DNA from: Bacteroidales bacterium
GTDB taxonomy: Bacteria > Bacteroidota > Bacteroidia > Bacteroidales > F082
Direction: 5' to 3'
DNA length: 64,000 nucleotides
Assembly: GCA_017531225.1 (NCBI GenBank)
Contig: JAFXLL010000009.1
Span: 124,001 to 188,000 of the forward strand
This document shows, one piece after another, positions 9,145 through 17,840 of this stretch (within the stretch, counting starts at the first letter, position 1; each line of letters opens with the position of its first letter). The notes beneath the pieces are model-generated. The model saw nothing but the letters and a program-made list of their open reading frames with translations. It searched no databases and had not been told where the DNA came from. Made by a program: the position numbers and the translations under genes.

Positions 9145-10182
9145 GTGGATCTTCATGAAGGTCCCAATGAAATGATTTCGTTTTTCACCTAAGTAAAACT
9201 TGTAGCCGACGCGTTCGTAATAGGGCGTGTAAAACTCGGGGAGAAGTTTTGATCCGTGATATAGGTAGTAGGCCGCTCCAGCACAAAATGCGAAGCGCCC
9301 AAAAAGGACTTCAAAGTCGGCAGAGGCGGCCAGATGGGTTGAGTTCCAGAAACTGTATGGCTCGTTGGCAAGTTGATGACAATAACGGGTCTCACCAGTC
9401 CACAATAGATCTATGGCGACATCCCAGCGGAAACGCGGATGGAACTGTCTTGAAAAGCCGAAACGCAAGGTGTTGCCAATGAAAAATGGAGTCTCGTTAG
9501 GTAGCTGACCCTCCAAGCGGGTGTAGGTCTGAAGCCATCCGATGCCTTCCGAAATCATAAAATTATTCTTCTTTTTGAAGGGCTGGTTGTCAGGTTGAAT
9601 GACCTCTGTTTGTCCGTTGGGATGATAGCGTAGCGCCAGCCTTAGGAAATGGCTGTTGATGCCATTATCGGGAAGGAAGGTGGCACCGTTGGAGGAATGG
9701 TAGTACCCGTATCGGATGGCGGCATCCAACTGGTTGCTAAGACGAATGGTTGGACCCAAGTCAAAGCTGACGTGGAAGTTCAAGGCGGAACCTAACATCT
9801 CATTGCCATGACGCGTCCAAAGGTCGGCACCAAAGATGATGTCGAAGTCAAACGACCAGCGCTTCCCCTTATAGATATGTTCGTCCACGAAATAGGCCAA
9901 AGAAAAACACTCTCCGATGGGACCGTATTGGTCGCCTTCGTGAGTGTAATAGATGACGCTGTCAAGGGTGTTGTGGGTGTATCCAATGAGTAGCCCCTGG
10001 TGGCCTTGTCCTATGCGTAGATCGAATCCATAATGGTGATAATCGGCGATGTATTTATGCTTTTCGCTAAACGGAGTGTAATGCCCAAGGTCGAAGCCGG
10101 GCTCAAAGTAGAATGATTGGCCTAAGCAAATCGAAGAAAAGCCCAAAGCCCATAGCAAGAGCAAGAAACAACGCCCCTTCAT
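9097..10182 (-). CDS. PagL/acyloxyacyl hydrolase-like outer membrane protein
   Basis: This is an exported beta-barrel protein resembling lipid A 3-O-deacylases (PagL family, often annotated acyloxyacyl hydrolase in Bacteroidales). A signal peptide follows the ATG at 10180-10182 (MKGRCFLLLLW, cleavage near CLGQS); the upstream in-frame ATG at 10200 would only add a charged stretch before it. The HxSN catalytic signature appears as HSSN (His162, Ser164 from the chosen start) in a YYHSSNGATF context. Many alternating aromatic strands and a GIHL end fit a barrel. The likely effect is deacylation of lipid A or another envelope lipid. At 361 residues it is longer than classic PagL. Confidence 0.7.
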   Translation of the reverse strand: MKGRCFLLLLWALGFSSICLGQSFYFEPGFDLGHYTPFSEKHKYIADYHHYGFDLRIGQGHQGLLIGYTHNTLDSVIYYTHEGDQYGPIGECFSLAYFVDEHIYKGKRWSFDFDIIFGADLWTRHGNEMLGSALNFHVSFDLGPTIRLSNQLDAAIRYGYYHSSNGATFLPDNGINSHFLRLALRYHPNGQTEVIQPDNQPFKKKNNFMISEGIGWLQTYTRLEGQLPNETPFFIGNTLRFGFSRQFHPRFRWDVAIDLLWTGETRYCHQLANEPYSFWNSTHLAASADFEVLFGRFAFCAGAAYYLYHGSKLLPEFYTPYYERVGYKFYLGEKRNHFIGTFMKIHLNSIDYIEWTYGIHL

Positions 10183-10222
10183 AAACCTCTCATCTCTCAT
10201 CTCTCACCTTTCACCTCTCACC
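10183..10222. repeat. Short CT-rich imperfect tandem repeat between genes
   Basis: The 40-base spacer between the deacylase and cysS consists almost only of variants of a 7-8 base unit (CTCTCAT / CTCTCACC). On the coding strand it reads as GAGAGGTGA-like units, so it may also act as a purine-rich ribosome-binding region for the deacylase gene. Confidence 0.55.
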
Positions 10223-11713
10223 TCACTTCTTGCTCCAAGTCGTGCCTTCCTTGCCGTCCTTGAGGACGATGTCGTACTTGGCCAGCTCGTCGCGGATGAG
10301 GTCGGAGGTAGCCCAATCCTTCTTGGCGCGGGCTTCTTTACGGATGTCGATGATGGTCTGCATGAGGCCTTCCACCAGGTCTCCATTGCCTTCGGCGGCG
10401 CTGCTGTCAACCAAGCCGAGGATGTCGAACACGAAGTCATTCAAGGTCTTATTCAAAAGCTCCAGCTCCTTGGCGTTGATCTGTGCCTTGCCGTCCTTGA
10501 TGGTATTGATGATGCGCACCAGTTCAAAGAGGTTGGCGATGACAATGGGGCTGTTGAAGTCGTCGTTCATGGCGTCGTAGCAGGCATCAACGATCTTCTG
10601 GATGTCGAGGTCGGCAGCGCCTTCCGTGGCTTTCAAGTCCTTGGCGGTCTTCACGCCTTCCATCAGGCGGTTGTAGCCCTTCTCAGCGGCTTGCAGGGCT
10701 TCGTTGGAGAAGTCCAAAGTGCTGCGGTAGTGGGCTTGCAGGATGAAGAAGCGGATGGTCATCGGACTGTAGGGCTGAGCGATCATCTCTTCGCCCTTGG
10801 CGTTGATGTGGCTGCCGTTGAAGAACTCATCCAAAGTGATGAAGTTGCCTAATGACTTACCCATCTTCTGTCCGCCAATGGTGATCATGTTGTTATGCAT
10901 CCAGTAAACAACTGGTTGTTTGCCGTTGGCTGCCATGCTTTGCGCTATCTCCGACTCGTGGTGAGGGAACATCAGGTCCATGCCGCCACCGTGGATGTCG
11001 AAGGTCTCGCCGAGATACTTGCAACCCATGGCCGAGCATTCCATGTGCCAGCCTGGAAAGCCGTCGCTCCAAGGTGAAGGCCAACGCATGATGTGCTTGG
11101 GTTCAGCCTTCTTCCACAAAGCGAAGTCGACGGGGTTGTGCTTTTCTTCCTGACCGCTCAGCTCACGGGTGGTGTTAAGCATCTCCTCGAAGTTGCGACC
11201 CGAGAGGATGCCGTAGGGGTGCTCCTTATTATATTTCTCGATGTCGAAATACACCGAGCCATTCTCCACGTAGGCATAGCCGTGGTCGAGAATCTTCTGC
11301 ACCATGGCGATCTGCTCGATGATATGTCCTGAGGCATGCGGCTCGATGGACGGACGCAGCACGTTGAGCTTGTCCATGGCGGCATGGTAGCGGTTGGTGT
11401 AGTACTGTGCCACTTCCATCGGCTCGAGGTTCTCGAGACGTGCTTTCTTGGCGATCTTGTCCTCGCCTTCGTCAGCATCATGTTCGAGATGACCCACGTC
11501 AGTGATGTTGCGCACATAACGGACCTTGTAGCCCAGATGTTTCAGATAACGGAACACCAAGTCAAAGGTGATGGCTGGTCTGGCGTGACCCAGATGCGCA
11601 TCACCATAGACGGTGGGACCGCATACGTACATGCCCACATGTGGAGCATTCAAGGGTTTGAAAGGCTGTTTGCAGCGCGAAAGGCTGTTATAGATGTATA
11701 AGGCGTTTTCCAT
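10223..11713 (-). CDS. cysS: Cysteinyl-tRNA synthetase
   Basis: This class I aminoacyl-tRNA synthetase charges tRNA-Cys. The zinc ligand Cys31 ([12 protein letters not shown]) is followed directly by the HIGH-type motif HLGH (40-43). Further zinc ligands are in WHMECSAMG (Cys226) and HHESE (about 251-255). The KMSKS loop is KMGKS (283-287). The C-terminal helical anticodon-binding region is complete, and 496 residues is the usual length. A possible -7 box (TATCTTTG on the minus strand, 11742-11749) lies 29 bases upstream, back to back with the kbl promoter. Confidence 0.97.
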   Translation of the reverse strand: MENALYIYNSLSRCKQPFKPLNAPHVGMYVCGPTVYGDAHLGHARPAITFDLVFRYLKHLGYKVRYVRNITDVGHLEHDADEGEDKIAKKARLENLEPMEVAQYYTNRYHAAMDKLNVLRPSIEPHASGHIIEQIAMVQKILDHGYAYVENGSVYFDIEKYNKEHPYGILSGRNFEEMLNTTRELSGQEEKHNPVDFALWKKAEPKHIMRWPSPWSDGFPGWHMECSAMGCKYLGETFDIHGGGMDLMFPHHESEIAQSMAANGKQPVVYWMHNNMITIGGQKMGKSLGNFITLDEFFNGSHINAKGEEMIAQPYSPMTIRFFILQAHYRSTLDFSNEALQAAEKGYNRLMEGVKTAKDLKATEGAADLDIQKIVDACYDAMNDDFNSPIVIANLFELVRIINTIKDGKAQINAKELELLNKTLNDFVFDILGLVDSSAAEGNGDLVEGLMQTIIDIRKEARAKKDWATSDLIRDELAKYDIVLKDGKEGTTWSKK

Positions 11714-11741
11714 GATGCGAAGTTGTATTAAAAAAACCGTG

Positions 11742-11779
11742 CAAAGATAAACAATTTATCAATGCTTTTCGTACCTTTG
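11742..11779. promoter_or_regulatory. Back-to-back -7 boxes for cysS and kbl
   Basis: TATCTTTG on the minus strand (11742-11749) would serve cysS, and TACCTTTG on the plus strand (11772-11779) would serve kbl. Both fit TAnnTTTG. I see no good TTTG -33 element for either, so the call rests on the -7 boxes and their placement. Confidence 0.5.
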
Positions 11780-11812
11780 CGGCCAAAGATTCAACTTTAA
11801 AACATTTATACA

Positions 11813-13000
11813 ATGTACACGAACTTTCAAGAATATCTGAAGAAGGAATTGGCTCAGATTGAAGCCGATGGCCTCTACAAGCGTGAACGTATCATTGAGA
11901 GCGCACAGGGCGCTGAGATCATGGTCGGTGGCAAGGTTTGCCTCAACTTCTGCGCAAACAACTACCTCGGTCTTGCCGACAACCCGGAGCTGATTCAAGC
12001 TGCTAAGGAAGGCATGGACAGCCGCGGTTACGGTATGGCCTCCGTGCGTTTCATCTGTGGTTGCCAGGACCTCCACAAGAAGTTGGAAGCCAAGATCGCT
12101 GAGTTCTTCGGCACTGAGGACACCATCCTTTACGCTGCCTGCTTCGATGCCAACGGCGGTGTGTTCGAGCCTCTGCTCGGCGCTGAAGATGCCATTATCT
12201 CCGACGCTTTGAACCACGCTTCCATCATCGACGGCGTGCGCCTCTGCAAAGCCCAGCGTTTCCGCTATGCCAACGCCGATATGGCTGACCTCGAGAAGCA
12301 ACTCCAAGACGCTCAGAACTGCCGCTTCCGCCTGGTGGTTACCGACGGCGTGTTCTCGATGGACGGCAATGTTTGCCCTCTTGACAAGATCTATGAACTG
12401 GCTCAGAAATACAATGCCATGGTGATGGTTGACGAAAGCCACTCCGCTGGTGTGGTTGGTAAGACCGGTCGTGGTGTGACCGAGCACTTCAACCTCCGCG
12501 GTAAGATTGAGATCCTCACCGGCACCCTCGGCAAGGCCTTCGGCGGCGCTATGGGCGGTTTCACCACCGGTCGCAAGGAGATCATTGACATGCTGCGTCA
12601 GCGCTCACGTCCATACCTCTTCTCCAACTCAATGGCTCCAGGCCTCGTGGCCGCAGGCATCCGTATGTTCGAGATGATGAGCGAGACCAACACCCTTCAG
12701 GATAAGCTTCATGCCAACACCGACTACTTCATCAAGAAGATGACTGAGGCTGGCTTCGACTGCAAACCTTCACAATCCGCCATCTGCGCCGTGATGCTCT
12801 ATGACGCTCCGCTGTCACAGAAGTTCGCCGCCAAACTGCAGGAAGAAGGTATCTTCGTCACGGGATTCTACTATCCTGTGGTGCCTAAGGGTCAGGCTCG
12901 TATCCGTGTTCAGGTGAGCGCCGCCCACGAACGTGAACACCTCGACAAGTGCATCGCCGCCTTCGTCAAGATTGGTAAGGAACTCGGAGTCTTGAAATAA
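11813..13000 (+). CDS. kbl: Glycine C-acetyltransferase (2-amino-3-ketobutyrate CoA ligase)
   Basis: This PLP enzyme of the alpha-oxoamine synthase family cleaves 2-amino-3-ketobutyrate with CoA to glycine and acetyl-CoA, the second step of threonine breakdown. The PLP lysine is Lys241 in TGTLGKAFGG; VDESHSAG (207-213) holds the cofactor-binding Asp and His. FCANNYLGL (47-55) is the conserved N-terminal segment. Its length of 395 residues is standard. The first-step enzyme, threonine dehydrogenase, is encoded about 2.8 kb downstream, with two minus-strand genes in between. Confidence 0.95.
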   Translation: MYTNFQEYLKKELAQIEADGLYKRERIIESAQGAEIMVGGKVCLNFCANNYLGLADNPELIQAAKEGMDSRGYGMASVRFICGCQDLHKKLEAKIAEFFGTEDTILYAACFDANGGVFEPLLGAEDAIISDALNHASIIDGVRLCKAQRFRYANADMADLEKQLQDAQNCRFRLVVTDGVFSMDGNVCPLDKIYELAQKYNAMVMVDESHSAGVVGKTGRGVTEHFNLRGKIEILTGTLGKAFGGAMGGFTTGRKEIIDMLRQRSRPYLFSNSMAPGLVAAGIRMFEMMSETNTLQDKLHANTDYFIKKMTEAGFDCKPSQSAICAVMLYDAPLSQKFAAKLQEEGIFVTGFYYPVVPKGQARIRVQVSAAHEREHLDKCIAAFVKIGKELGVLK

Positions 13001-13044
13001 TTTATAATTAATAATTTAGAATTTAGAGAGACTATCAATGAACT

Positions 13045-13078
13045 GAGCCCCGAAAGTTTTTTCCAACTTTCGGGGCTC
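13045..13078. terminator. Strong hairpin after kbl
   Basis: A perfect 14-bp stem (13045-13058 with 13065-13078) closes a 6-base loop TTTTCC. It lies 45 bases after the kbl stop and 44 bases from the end of the convergent FISUMP gene, so it could serve either. No clean T-run follows on either side, so it may act as a transcript-end stabiliser as well as a terminator. Confidence 0.65.
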
Positions 13079-13121
13079 TGTTCGTTAGTAGGATTTATGC
13101 TGTTATGGCCTCAATGGAAAA

Positions 13122-13850
13122 CTAATTGGATGAACGCACGGGGCGAACTGAATGGCCACGGGAACGAGAAGTCCTATCTAGGGTTGGGTTGCCCATGTAT
13201 AGTTGCCACGCTCTTTCTGACCAGTGTGTATCAAGCGATTTCGACCAATAATGACCCGTTCCATCCAATCCGAATGAATTACCGTCTATACGCTCACCAG
13301 CAAATGGCAAAAAGAGGCTGTGTCCATTCGGTGCGGTGAACAGTCGACCTCCTTTACCATTCAGCCTTTTGTAAACATGGGTAGTACTCTGTATCAATTC
13401 CTGTAACTGCTCATCCGTAGGCATACACCATCCAGCGCCCCAATTTGCCGTAGCCGCATCATCTTCAGTCTGCAAAAGGGGCAGATTGTCAGTAAAATGA
13501 TGATAGCCAAGAACGGTATCGCAACAATACTTGGTCAACTGGTCATAATCGCCATTGGACCATTTATACGTATTCCAATCATAGTTTGTCTTAGTTTCTG
13601 TTTCTCCCCAAGCGAAATAGTCTCCGTAACCTTCGGGGGTGGTGGCACCCACGTTGCAGGTGGCCCAAAGGGTGCCACTCGGCAGGCCAAGGTCGACGTA
13701 ATCATGGCCGCTGTAGGTACCAGTACCATTGAGATTCACTTCGTTGTTGTCGCCCCCATTATTCGGTCCATCGTTTTTCGTGCATCCTGTGGCGCAAACC
13801 ACCGCCGTCATTAGCATTAAGGCTGCTACTGCCTTCATCATTTTTTTCAT
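13122..13850 (-). CDS. FISUMP-domain lipoprotein
   Basis: This is a predicted surface or periplasmic lipoprotein with the Fibrobacter succinogenes major paralogous domain. The signal peptide ends in a lipobox with Cys23 (CATGC), followed by a Gly/Asn-rich linker (about 24-44). The domain starts with YVDLGLPSGTLWATCNVGA and ends with the common HSVRPVR motif; WCMPTDEQ is another family signature. The biochemical function of FISUMP domains is unknown, with a binding or structural role suspected. It lies just downstream of the AraC-type membrane regulator on the same strand, 146 bases away, so it is a candidate target or partner of that regulator. Confidence 0.82.
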   Translation of the reverse strand: MKKMMKAVAALMLMTAVVCATGCTKNDGPNNGGDNNEVNLNGTGTYSGHDYVDLGLPSGTLWATCNVGATTPEGYGDYFAWGETETKTNYDWNTYKWSNGDYDQLTKYCCDTVLGYHHFTDNLPLLQTEDDAATANWGAGWCMPTDEQLQELIQSTTHVYKRLNGKGGRLFTAPNGHSLFLPFAGERIDGNSFGLDGTGHYWSKSLDTHWSERAWQLYMGNPTLDRTSRSRGHSVRPVRSSN

Positions 13851-13895
13851 ATTGGTTAAATTTAAAGATTAGTTGCTTAAATTTGTAGACAATAA

Positions 13896-13922
13896 ACGCT
13901 GTTTGCAACAGCGTGTTGCAAA
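13896..13922. promoter_or_regulatory. Two overlapping, mutually exclusive inverted repeats
   Basis: An 8-bp stem (13896-13903 with 13907-13914, 3-base loop) and a 9-bp stem (13902-13910 with 13914-13922, 3-base loop) share bases and cannot form together. They lie 46-72 bases upstream of the FISUMP start codon. They could be an operator or an alternating leader hairpin. No consensus promoter was recognised beside them. Confidence 0.4.
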
Positions 13923-13996
13923 AATCGGAATACGAGAAAGAATGTGTACTTACAAATTGTCAAAAAGGACTTACAAATGATATATTGTAAGTGAAT

Positions 13997-15700
13997 TTAT
14001 TGCTGATTGTGGCTTTTCCACTCGGAAGGCGTCATGCCGACGATGGCCTTGAAGGTGCGGAAGAAGGTCGTCTCGTTCGCGAATCCCGTCTCCATCCATA
14101 CCTCCGTGGCACGGGTGTCGGGCTTTCTGAGCAACTGCTTGGCGTGCTCCACACGATAGGTGTTGACGAACTGGCTGAACGAGCAGTGGTGCAGGTTGTT
14201 TATGCAGGCAGATAGTGTGTTGCGGTTGCAACCTACCATCGTCGCCACATCGGACATTTTCAGTCCGCTGTTCAAGTAAAGACGCTCTTCCTCCATCAGT
14301 TGGCAAATGCGCTGCAACAGCTCTTCTTCTGTAATGCTACTCGTCGGTCTCGTGGAGTCAGTCGAGTCTTCCGTTTCATTGGCTTCGTCAGTCTTTTCCT
14401 CCAAGTTATCCATGCGTTGTGATGCCTTCCGCGCGTGTATTATTATAAGGTACACGATAAATGCGGCCAAAAGAGCCAAGCCTACCCCAAGCCATAGCCA
14501 TGAAAACGATGCATGGGCAACAATCATTGGGACCTCGGGATTGACACGCAACACCACTACAGACTTGAGTGGGTAATAGTTGGAATTATCGAGTCCACCG
14601 GCAAGGATGAGGTTGCCGTCATCATCGAGGACAGGCCAACAGAGGCCCATGTTAGGCAGCGGGTCGGTATAATAGAGCGTCAATGGCGCTGGATTCTCCG
14701 TATAATCCACGCGCAACACATAGACCTGTTTGCTTTGTCGGTTAAAGCCCACCAAATAGCCCCGCCCACGCTGCCTGTCCATTACGGGAAAATGATACTG
14801 GATGCTGTCGCCTTGAAACATCATTGGCACCGCGCATGTGGTAGAAAGCAGGCTGAAGTCGGTGCCACAGGTTCTGACGAAGCTTATTTGATTTTCGGTG
14901 TTTTTCACGGGCAGCAAGTAAGCGAAGTCGCCGGCAGTCTCGTCGCCGATGAAACAGAAATCGCTTATTCGGGGAATGTCGTAGGCCAACGGACGCCATT
15001 CGTCAAGCAGAGGCGCGTGGAAAGGCTCACCTAATAGTTGGTCAACGATGATGCTGTCAGGACGAATGCCACTGGTGTGTTTTGTGTCCAAGCTGCTGAA
15101 TACCATTACGTTGTCTTTGGCCGTGCGCAAAATATAGGGACAGGAACGCTTTGCAGCCACATCCTTGACGCGAACAAAGGTCGAGTGGCCGTCAAAAAGT
15201 TCCATGCAGTCGTCGCTATACCAGTTACCTGAAATCACCACACGTCCGCTGTCAATTTCGGTGGCGGAGAAGTTGCTGCGTTTCATGTCCATGCAGCCAA
15301 AACCTTCAAAGGTATGGGTAGCAGGGTCGTACCATTCTGCCGGGTAAGTTCGCCCGATGCCCAATGGCTCATTGGCACCACCTAATGCCAGCACTTTGCC
15401 CGATTTCATGGGAACACCAATACCGAAGTCGTGCGAATAGACTGTTTGCACCGTATGCCAGGCGCCGTCGCTGAAATACTCTGCTGTTGCCGTTGGAACG
15501 AAGCCAGTGGTGTGACCCCCGATGACTGTCAGTTCGCCATTGACAAAGAAAGTGCAGTGGCCGTAACGTGGAATATTGAGGTCGGGTAGTTGCTCTGTTT
15601 CCAACTTTTTTTGCGTTAGGCCACTATTCTCCGACGATTGTCCTGCATGCAAGGATGCCGATGCCAGTAGGATTATAATAATAATAAGGTGTCTTTTCAT
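13997..15700 (-). CDS. Membrane-spanning one-component regulator: periplasmic kelch-like sensor, one TM helix, AraC-type DNA-binding domain
   Basis: This 567-residue protein starts at the ATG at 15698-15700, which opens a signal/anchor sequence (MKRHLIIIIILLASASLHAG); a TTG four codons upstream is less likely. Residues about 30-385 show repeated VIGGH, ALGGA and LILAGGLDN motifs of a kelch-like propeller that would be periplasmic. A membrane helix is at about 399-424 (WLWLGVGLALLAAF). An acidic Ser/Thr linker follows, then an AraC/XylS double helix-turn-helix (about 477-563; MSDVATMVGCNRNTLSACI and the second-helix segment ending GMTPSEWKSH). I infer direct signalling from periplasm to DNA without phosphorylation. 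The likely targets are its own gene or the adjacent FISUMP gene; the ligand is unknown. Confidence 0.75.
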   Translation of the reverse strand: MKRHLIIIIILLASASLHAGQSSENSGLTQKKLETEQLPDLNIPRYGHCTFFVNGELTVIGGHTTGFVPTATAEYFSDGAWHTVQTVYSHDFGIGVPMKSGKVLALGGANEPLGIGRTYPAEWYDPATHTFEGFGCMDMKRSNFSATEIDSGRVVISGNWYSDDCMELFDGHSTFVRVKDVAAKRSCPYILRTAKDNVMVFSSLDTKHTSGIRPDSIIVDQLLGEPFHAPLLDEWRPLAYDIPRISDFCFIGDETAGDFAYLLPVKNTENQISFVRTCGTDFSLLSTTCAVPMMFQGDSIQYHFPVMDRQRGRGYLVGFNRQSKQVYVLRVDYTENPAPLTLYYTDPLPNMGLCWPVLDDDGNLILAGGLDNSNYYPLKSVVVLRVNPEVPMIVAHASFSWLWLGVGLALLAAFIVYLIIIHARKASQRMDNLEEKTDEANETEDSTDSTRPTSSITEEELLQRICQLMEEERLYLNSGLKMSDVATMVGCNRNTLSACINNLHHCSFSQFVNTYRVEHAKQLLRKPDTRATEVWMETGFANETTFFRTFKAIVGMTPSEWKSHNQQ

Positions 15701-15738
15701 TTTTCTCGGCAAGAGAGTTCAAAAATACGATTTTTTTT

Positions 15739-15746
15739 TAATTTTG
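15739..15746 (+). promoter_or_regulatory. Putative -7 box for tdh
   Basis: TAATTTTG fits TAnnTTTG and lies 39 bases upstream of the tdh start codon. No clear -33 TTTG is present, so the call is weak. Confidence 0.35.
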
Positions 15747-15785
15747 CGAGCCTAAACAGAAGAATCATTAAATACTTACCATAAA

Positions 15786-16733
15786 ATGAAAAAGATATTG
15801 ATCGTTGGTTCCGGCGGACAGATCGGAACAGAATTGGTGAAGAAGCTCCGTGCCACCTACGGAAACGAGAATGTGGTGGCCTCGGATCTTCGCCCTTTAA
15901 CTGGTGAAATCGTTGAGAACGGTCCTTTTGAACGTATCGACTCGACACAGATCATGCAAATTGTCGATGTGGTGAAACGCTACAATATCGACACCATCTA
16001 TAACCTCGCTGCCATCCTTTCGGCTACTGCCGAGAAGAATCCCATGCTGGGTTGGAACGTCGGCATCGGCTCGTTGGTGAACTGCCTTGAAACAGCACGT
16101 ATTTTCAACTGTGCCGTCTTTACACCTTCTTCCATCGGCGCTTTCGGCGCTTCAACGCCTCACGACAACACACCTCAGGATACCATCCAGCGTCCTAACA
16201 CCATTTACGGCGTGACCAAGGTCACGGGTGAGTTGCTGAGTGACTATTACTACACCCGCTTTGGCGTGGATACCCGTAGCGTCCGTTTCCCTGGCTTGAT
16301 CAGTAACCTGACCTTGCCTGGCGGTGGTACCACCGACTACGCTGTGGAGATCTACTACGCTGCCGTGAAGGGTGAGAAGTTCTATTGCCCCATCAGCAAA
16401 GGCACCTATATGGACATGATGTACATGCCCGACGCTTTGGATGCCATGGTCGACATCATGGAAGCCGATCCTACCAAGCTGGTGCACCGCAACTCGTTCA
16501 ACGTCACTGCCATGAGCTTTGACCCGGAGATCATCTACAATGCCATCAAGAAGTACTATCCTAACTTCGAGATGGAGTACAAGTTCGATCCTATCCGTCA
16601 AGCCATTGCCGACAGCTGGCCGAACAAGATGGATGACAGCTGCGCCCGCAAGGAATGGGGCTGGAATCCGAAATACGACCTCGACAAGATGACGGTCGAC
16701 ATGATCGAGACGTTGAAGAAGAAGCTGCTGTAA
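15786..16733 (+). CDS. tdh: L-threonine 3-dehydrogenase, SDR type
   Basis: This is an extended short-chain dehydrogenase that oxidises threonine to 2-amino-3-ketobutyrate with NAD+, feeding Kbl. The dinucleotide-binding motif GSGGQIG is at 8-14. The catalytic Tyr141-x3-Lys145 is in YGVTKVTGE, and the active-site Ser is in TPSSIGAFG. At 315 residues it matches the SDR-type threonine dehydrogenases found in Bacteroidetes rather than the zinc-dependent MDR type. General NAD-dependent epimerase is the fallback annotation; the nearby kbl makes threonine dehydrogenase much more likely. Confidence 0.85.
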   Translation: MKKILIVGSGGQIGTELVKKLRATYGNENVVASDLRPLTGEIVENGPFERIDSTQIMQIVDVVKRYNIDTIYNLAAILSATAEKNPMLGWNVGIGSLVNCLETARIFNCAVFTPSSIGAFGASTPHDNTPQDTIQRPNTIYGVTKVTGELLSDYYYTRFGVDTRSVRFPGLISNLTLPGGGTTDYAVEIYYAAVKGEKFYCPISKGTYMDMMYMPDALDAMVDIMEADPTKLVHRNSFNVTAMSFDPEIIYNAIKKYYPNFEMEYKFDPIRQAIADSWPNKMDDSCARKEWGWNPKYDLDKMTVDMIETLKKKLL

Positions 16734-16751
16734 TGCAGTCTCTTTGTGAAC

Positions 16752-16785
16752 AAAAAAAGCGAAGGTAAACACCTTCGCTTTTTTT
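16752..16785. terminator. Bidirectional intrinsic terminator
   Basis: A perfect 15-bp stem (16752-16766 with 16771-16785) has an AAAC loop; its outer seven pairs are A on the left and T on the right. It therefore has a T-run on either strand and can end both tdh and the convergent YitT gene. Confidence 0.9.
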
Positions 16786-16804
16786 GTTGTTATGACTGAA
16801 TCGA

Positions 16805-17749
16805 TTATTCAGTCGGTAAGGCCTTAAAGCCGTTACCCATAATCTCCGAGCTCTCGATCACATTGACGAAAGCATTCGGATCAAGGAATCTCAAATTAGC
16901 CTTTAATTTCACCAAATCGCTACGGTTCAAGGTGACATAGATCATTTTGCGTTCTGCGCCTTGATAGAGGCCGCTACCAGCGAAAACAGTACCGCTGCGG
17001 TCAAGGTCTTTGATGATGAAATTGCGCACTTCGTCGATCTTGTCGGTGACGATGAATGCCGTCTTATAGCTCTTCACGCCTTCCACCACGAGGTCGATGA
17101 TCTTACTTTCAATGAAGATCAAGATGATGGAATAGATTGGGAGACGGATATCCTCAAAGGCCACGAGTGTGGTCAGCGAGATGATGCTATCGACAATCAG
17201 CACCAAAGTACCTAAGCTAATCTTAGTGTATTTATGAGCGATCATAGCGATGATATCGGAGCCTCCAGAGGTGGCACCCGAACGGAAAATGACACCAATG
17301 GCCACACCGTAGATCAAGCCTGACACCACAGTGTTAAGGAAGAAGTCGGGCATGAAGAAACGCTGCACCTCGCCATCCATGAAGAACAATGAGGACTGGG
17401 TAGCGGTATCGAAGAATGCACCATCGTGAATAACAGGAGCATACCCCCAGAAGGTCTCAACCAAATAGGTGAACACCGGGATTAATATCACCGAAATCAC
17501 TGTCTTGATGCCAAAACGAGGTCCCAAGATAATGGTACCGATGATAAGCAACGGGATATCCATGCAAATACCCGCCAAGGAGATCTTCCAACCCCACATG
17601 GCGTTGAACACGTTGGCGAGACCATACACGCCACCAGGAGCCATGTGATAAGGGTTCACAAACATCACGTCGCCAATGGCGAAAAGGGCTGAGCCCAGCA
17701 CCAGCAAGGCATAGGAAATAATTTGCTGCTTCAGTTTCTCGTTCTTCAT
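16805..17749 (-). CDS. YitT family membrane protein (DUF161-DUF2179)
   Basis: This 314-residue inner membrane protein has about five to six hydrophobic helices in the first 200 residues. MAPGGVYGLANVF and GATSGGSDIIAMI are the two related Gly-rich signatures of the YitT repeat. A soluble C-terminal DUF2179 domain follows (about 225-305; KTAFIVTDKIDEV, GAERKMIYVTLNRSDL). The family has no firmly established substrate; transporter-like roles are suspected. A promoter with both elements lies upstream (17771-17803). Confidence 0.85.
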   Translation of the reverse strand: MKNEKLKQQIISYALLVLGSALFAIGDVMFVNPYHMAPGGVYGLANVFNAMWGWKISLAGICMDIPLLIIGTIILGPRFGIKTVISVILIPVFTYLVETFWGYAPVIHDGAFFDTATQSSLFFMDGEVQRFFMPDFFLNTVVSGLIYGVAIGVIFRSGATSGGSDIIAMIAHKYTKISLGTLVLIVDSIISLTTLVAFEDIRLPIYSIILIFIESKIIDLVVEGVKSYKTAFIVTDKIDEVRNFIIKDLDRSGTVFAGSGLYQGAERKMIYVTLNRSDLVKLKANLRFLDPNAFVNVIESSEIMGNGFKALPTE

Positions 17750-17770
17750 AAGTCTATGACTTTAAAGCGG

Positions 17771-17803
17771 CAAAATTAAGAATTTTTCTCCTTCAAAATC
17801 AAA
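17771..17803 (-). promoter_or_regulatory. Promoter of the YitT gene
   Basis: On the minus strand, TTTG (17800-17803) and TAATTTTG (17771-17778) are separated by 21 bases, fitting the Bacteroidota consensus. It lies 22 bases upstream of the YitT start. It is back to back with the -7 box of the next gene on the plus strand. Confidence 0.6.
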
Positions 17804-17810
17804 CTTTCAC

Positions 17811-17818
17811 TATCTTTG
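17811..17818 (+). promoter_or_regulatory. -7 box for the TonB-receptor-like gene
   Basis: TATCTTTG lies 22 bases upstream of the start codon at 17841. No clear -33 TTTG is seen. Confidence 0.5.
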
Positions 17819-17840
17819 CTAAAAATAGGAAGTTATCCTC

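Noticed and set aside
11759-12487. A 242-codon minus-strand frame opposite kbl
   Set aside because: It lies opposite the conserved PLP enzyme and crosses the kbl promoter; no motif or start signal supports it.
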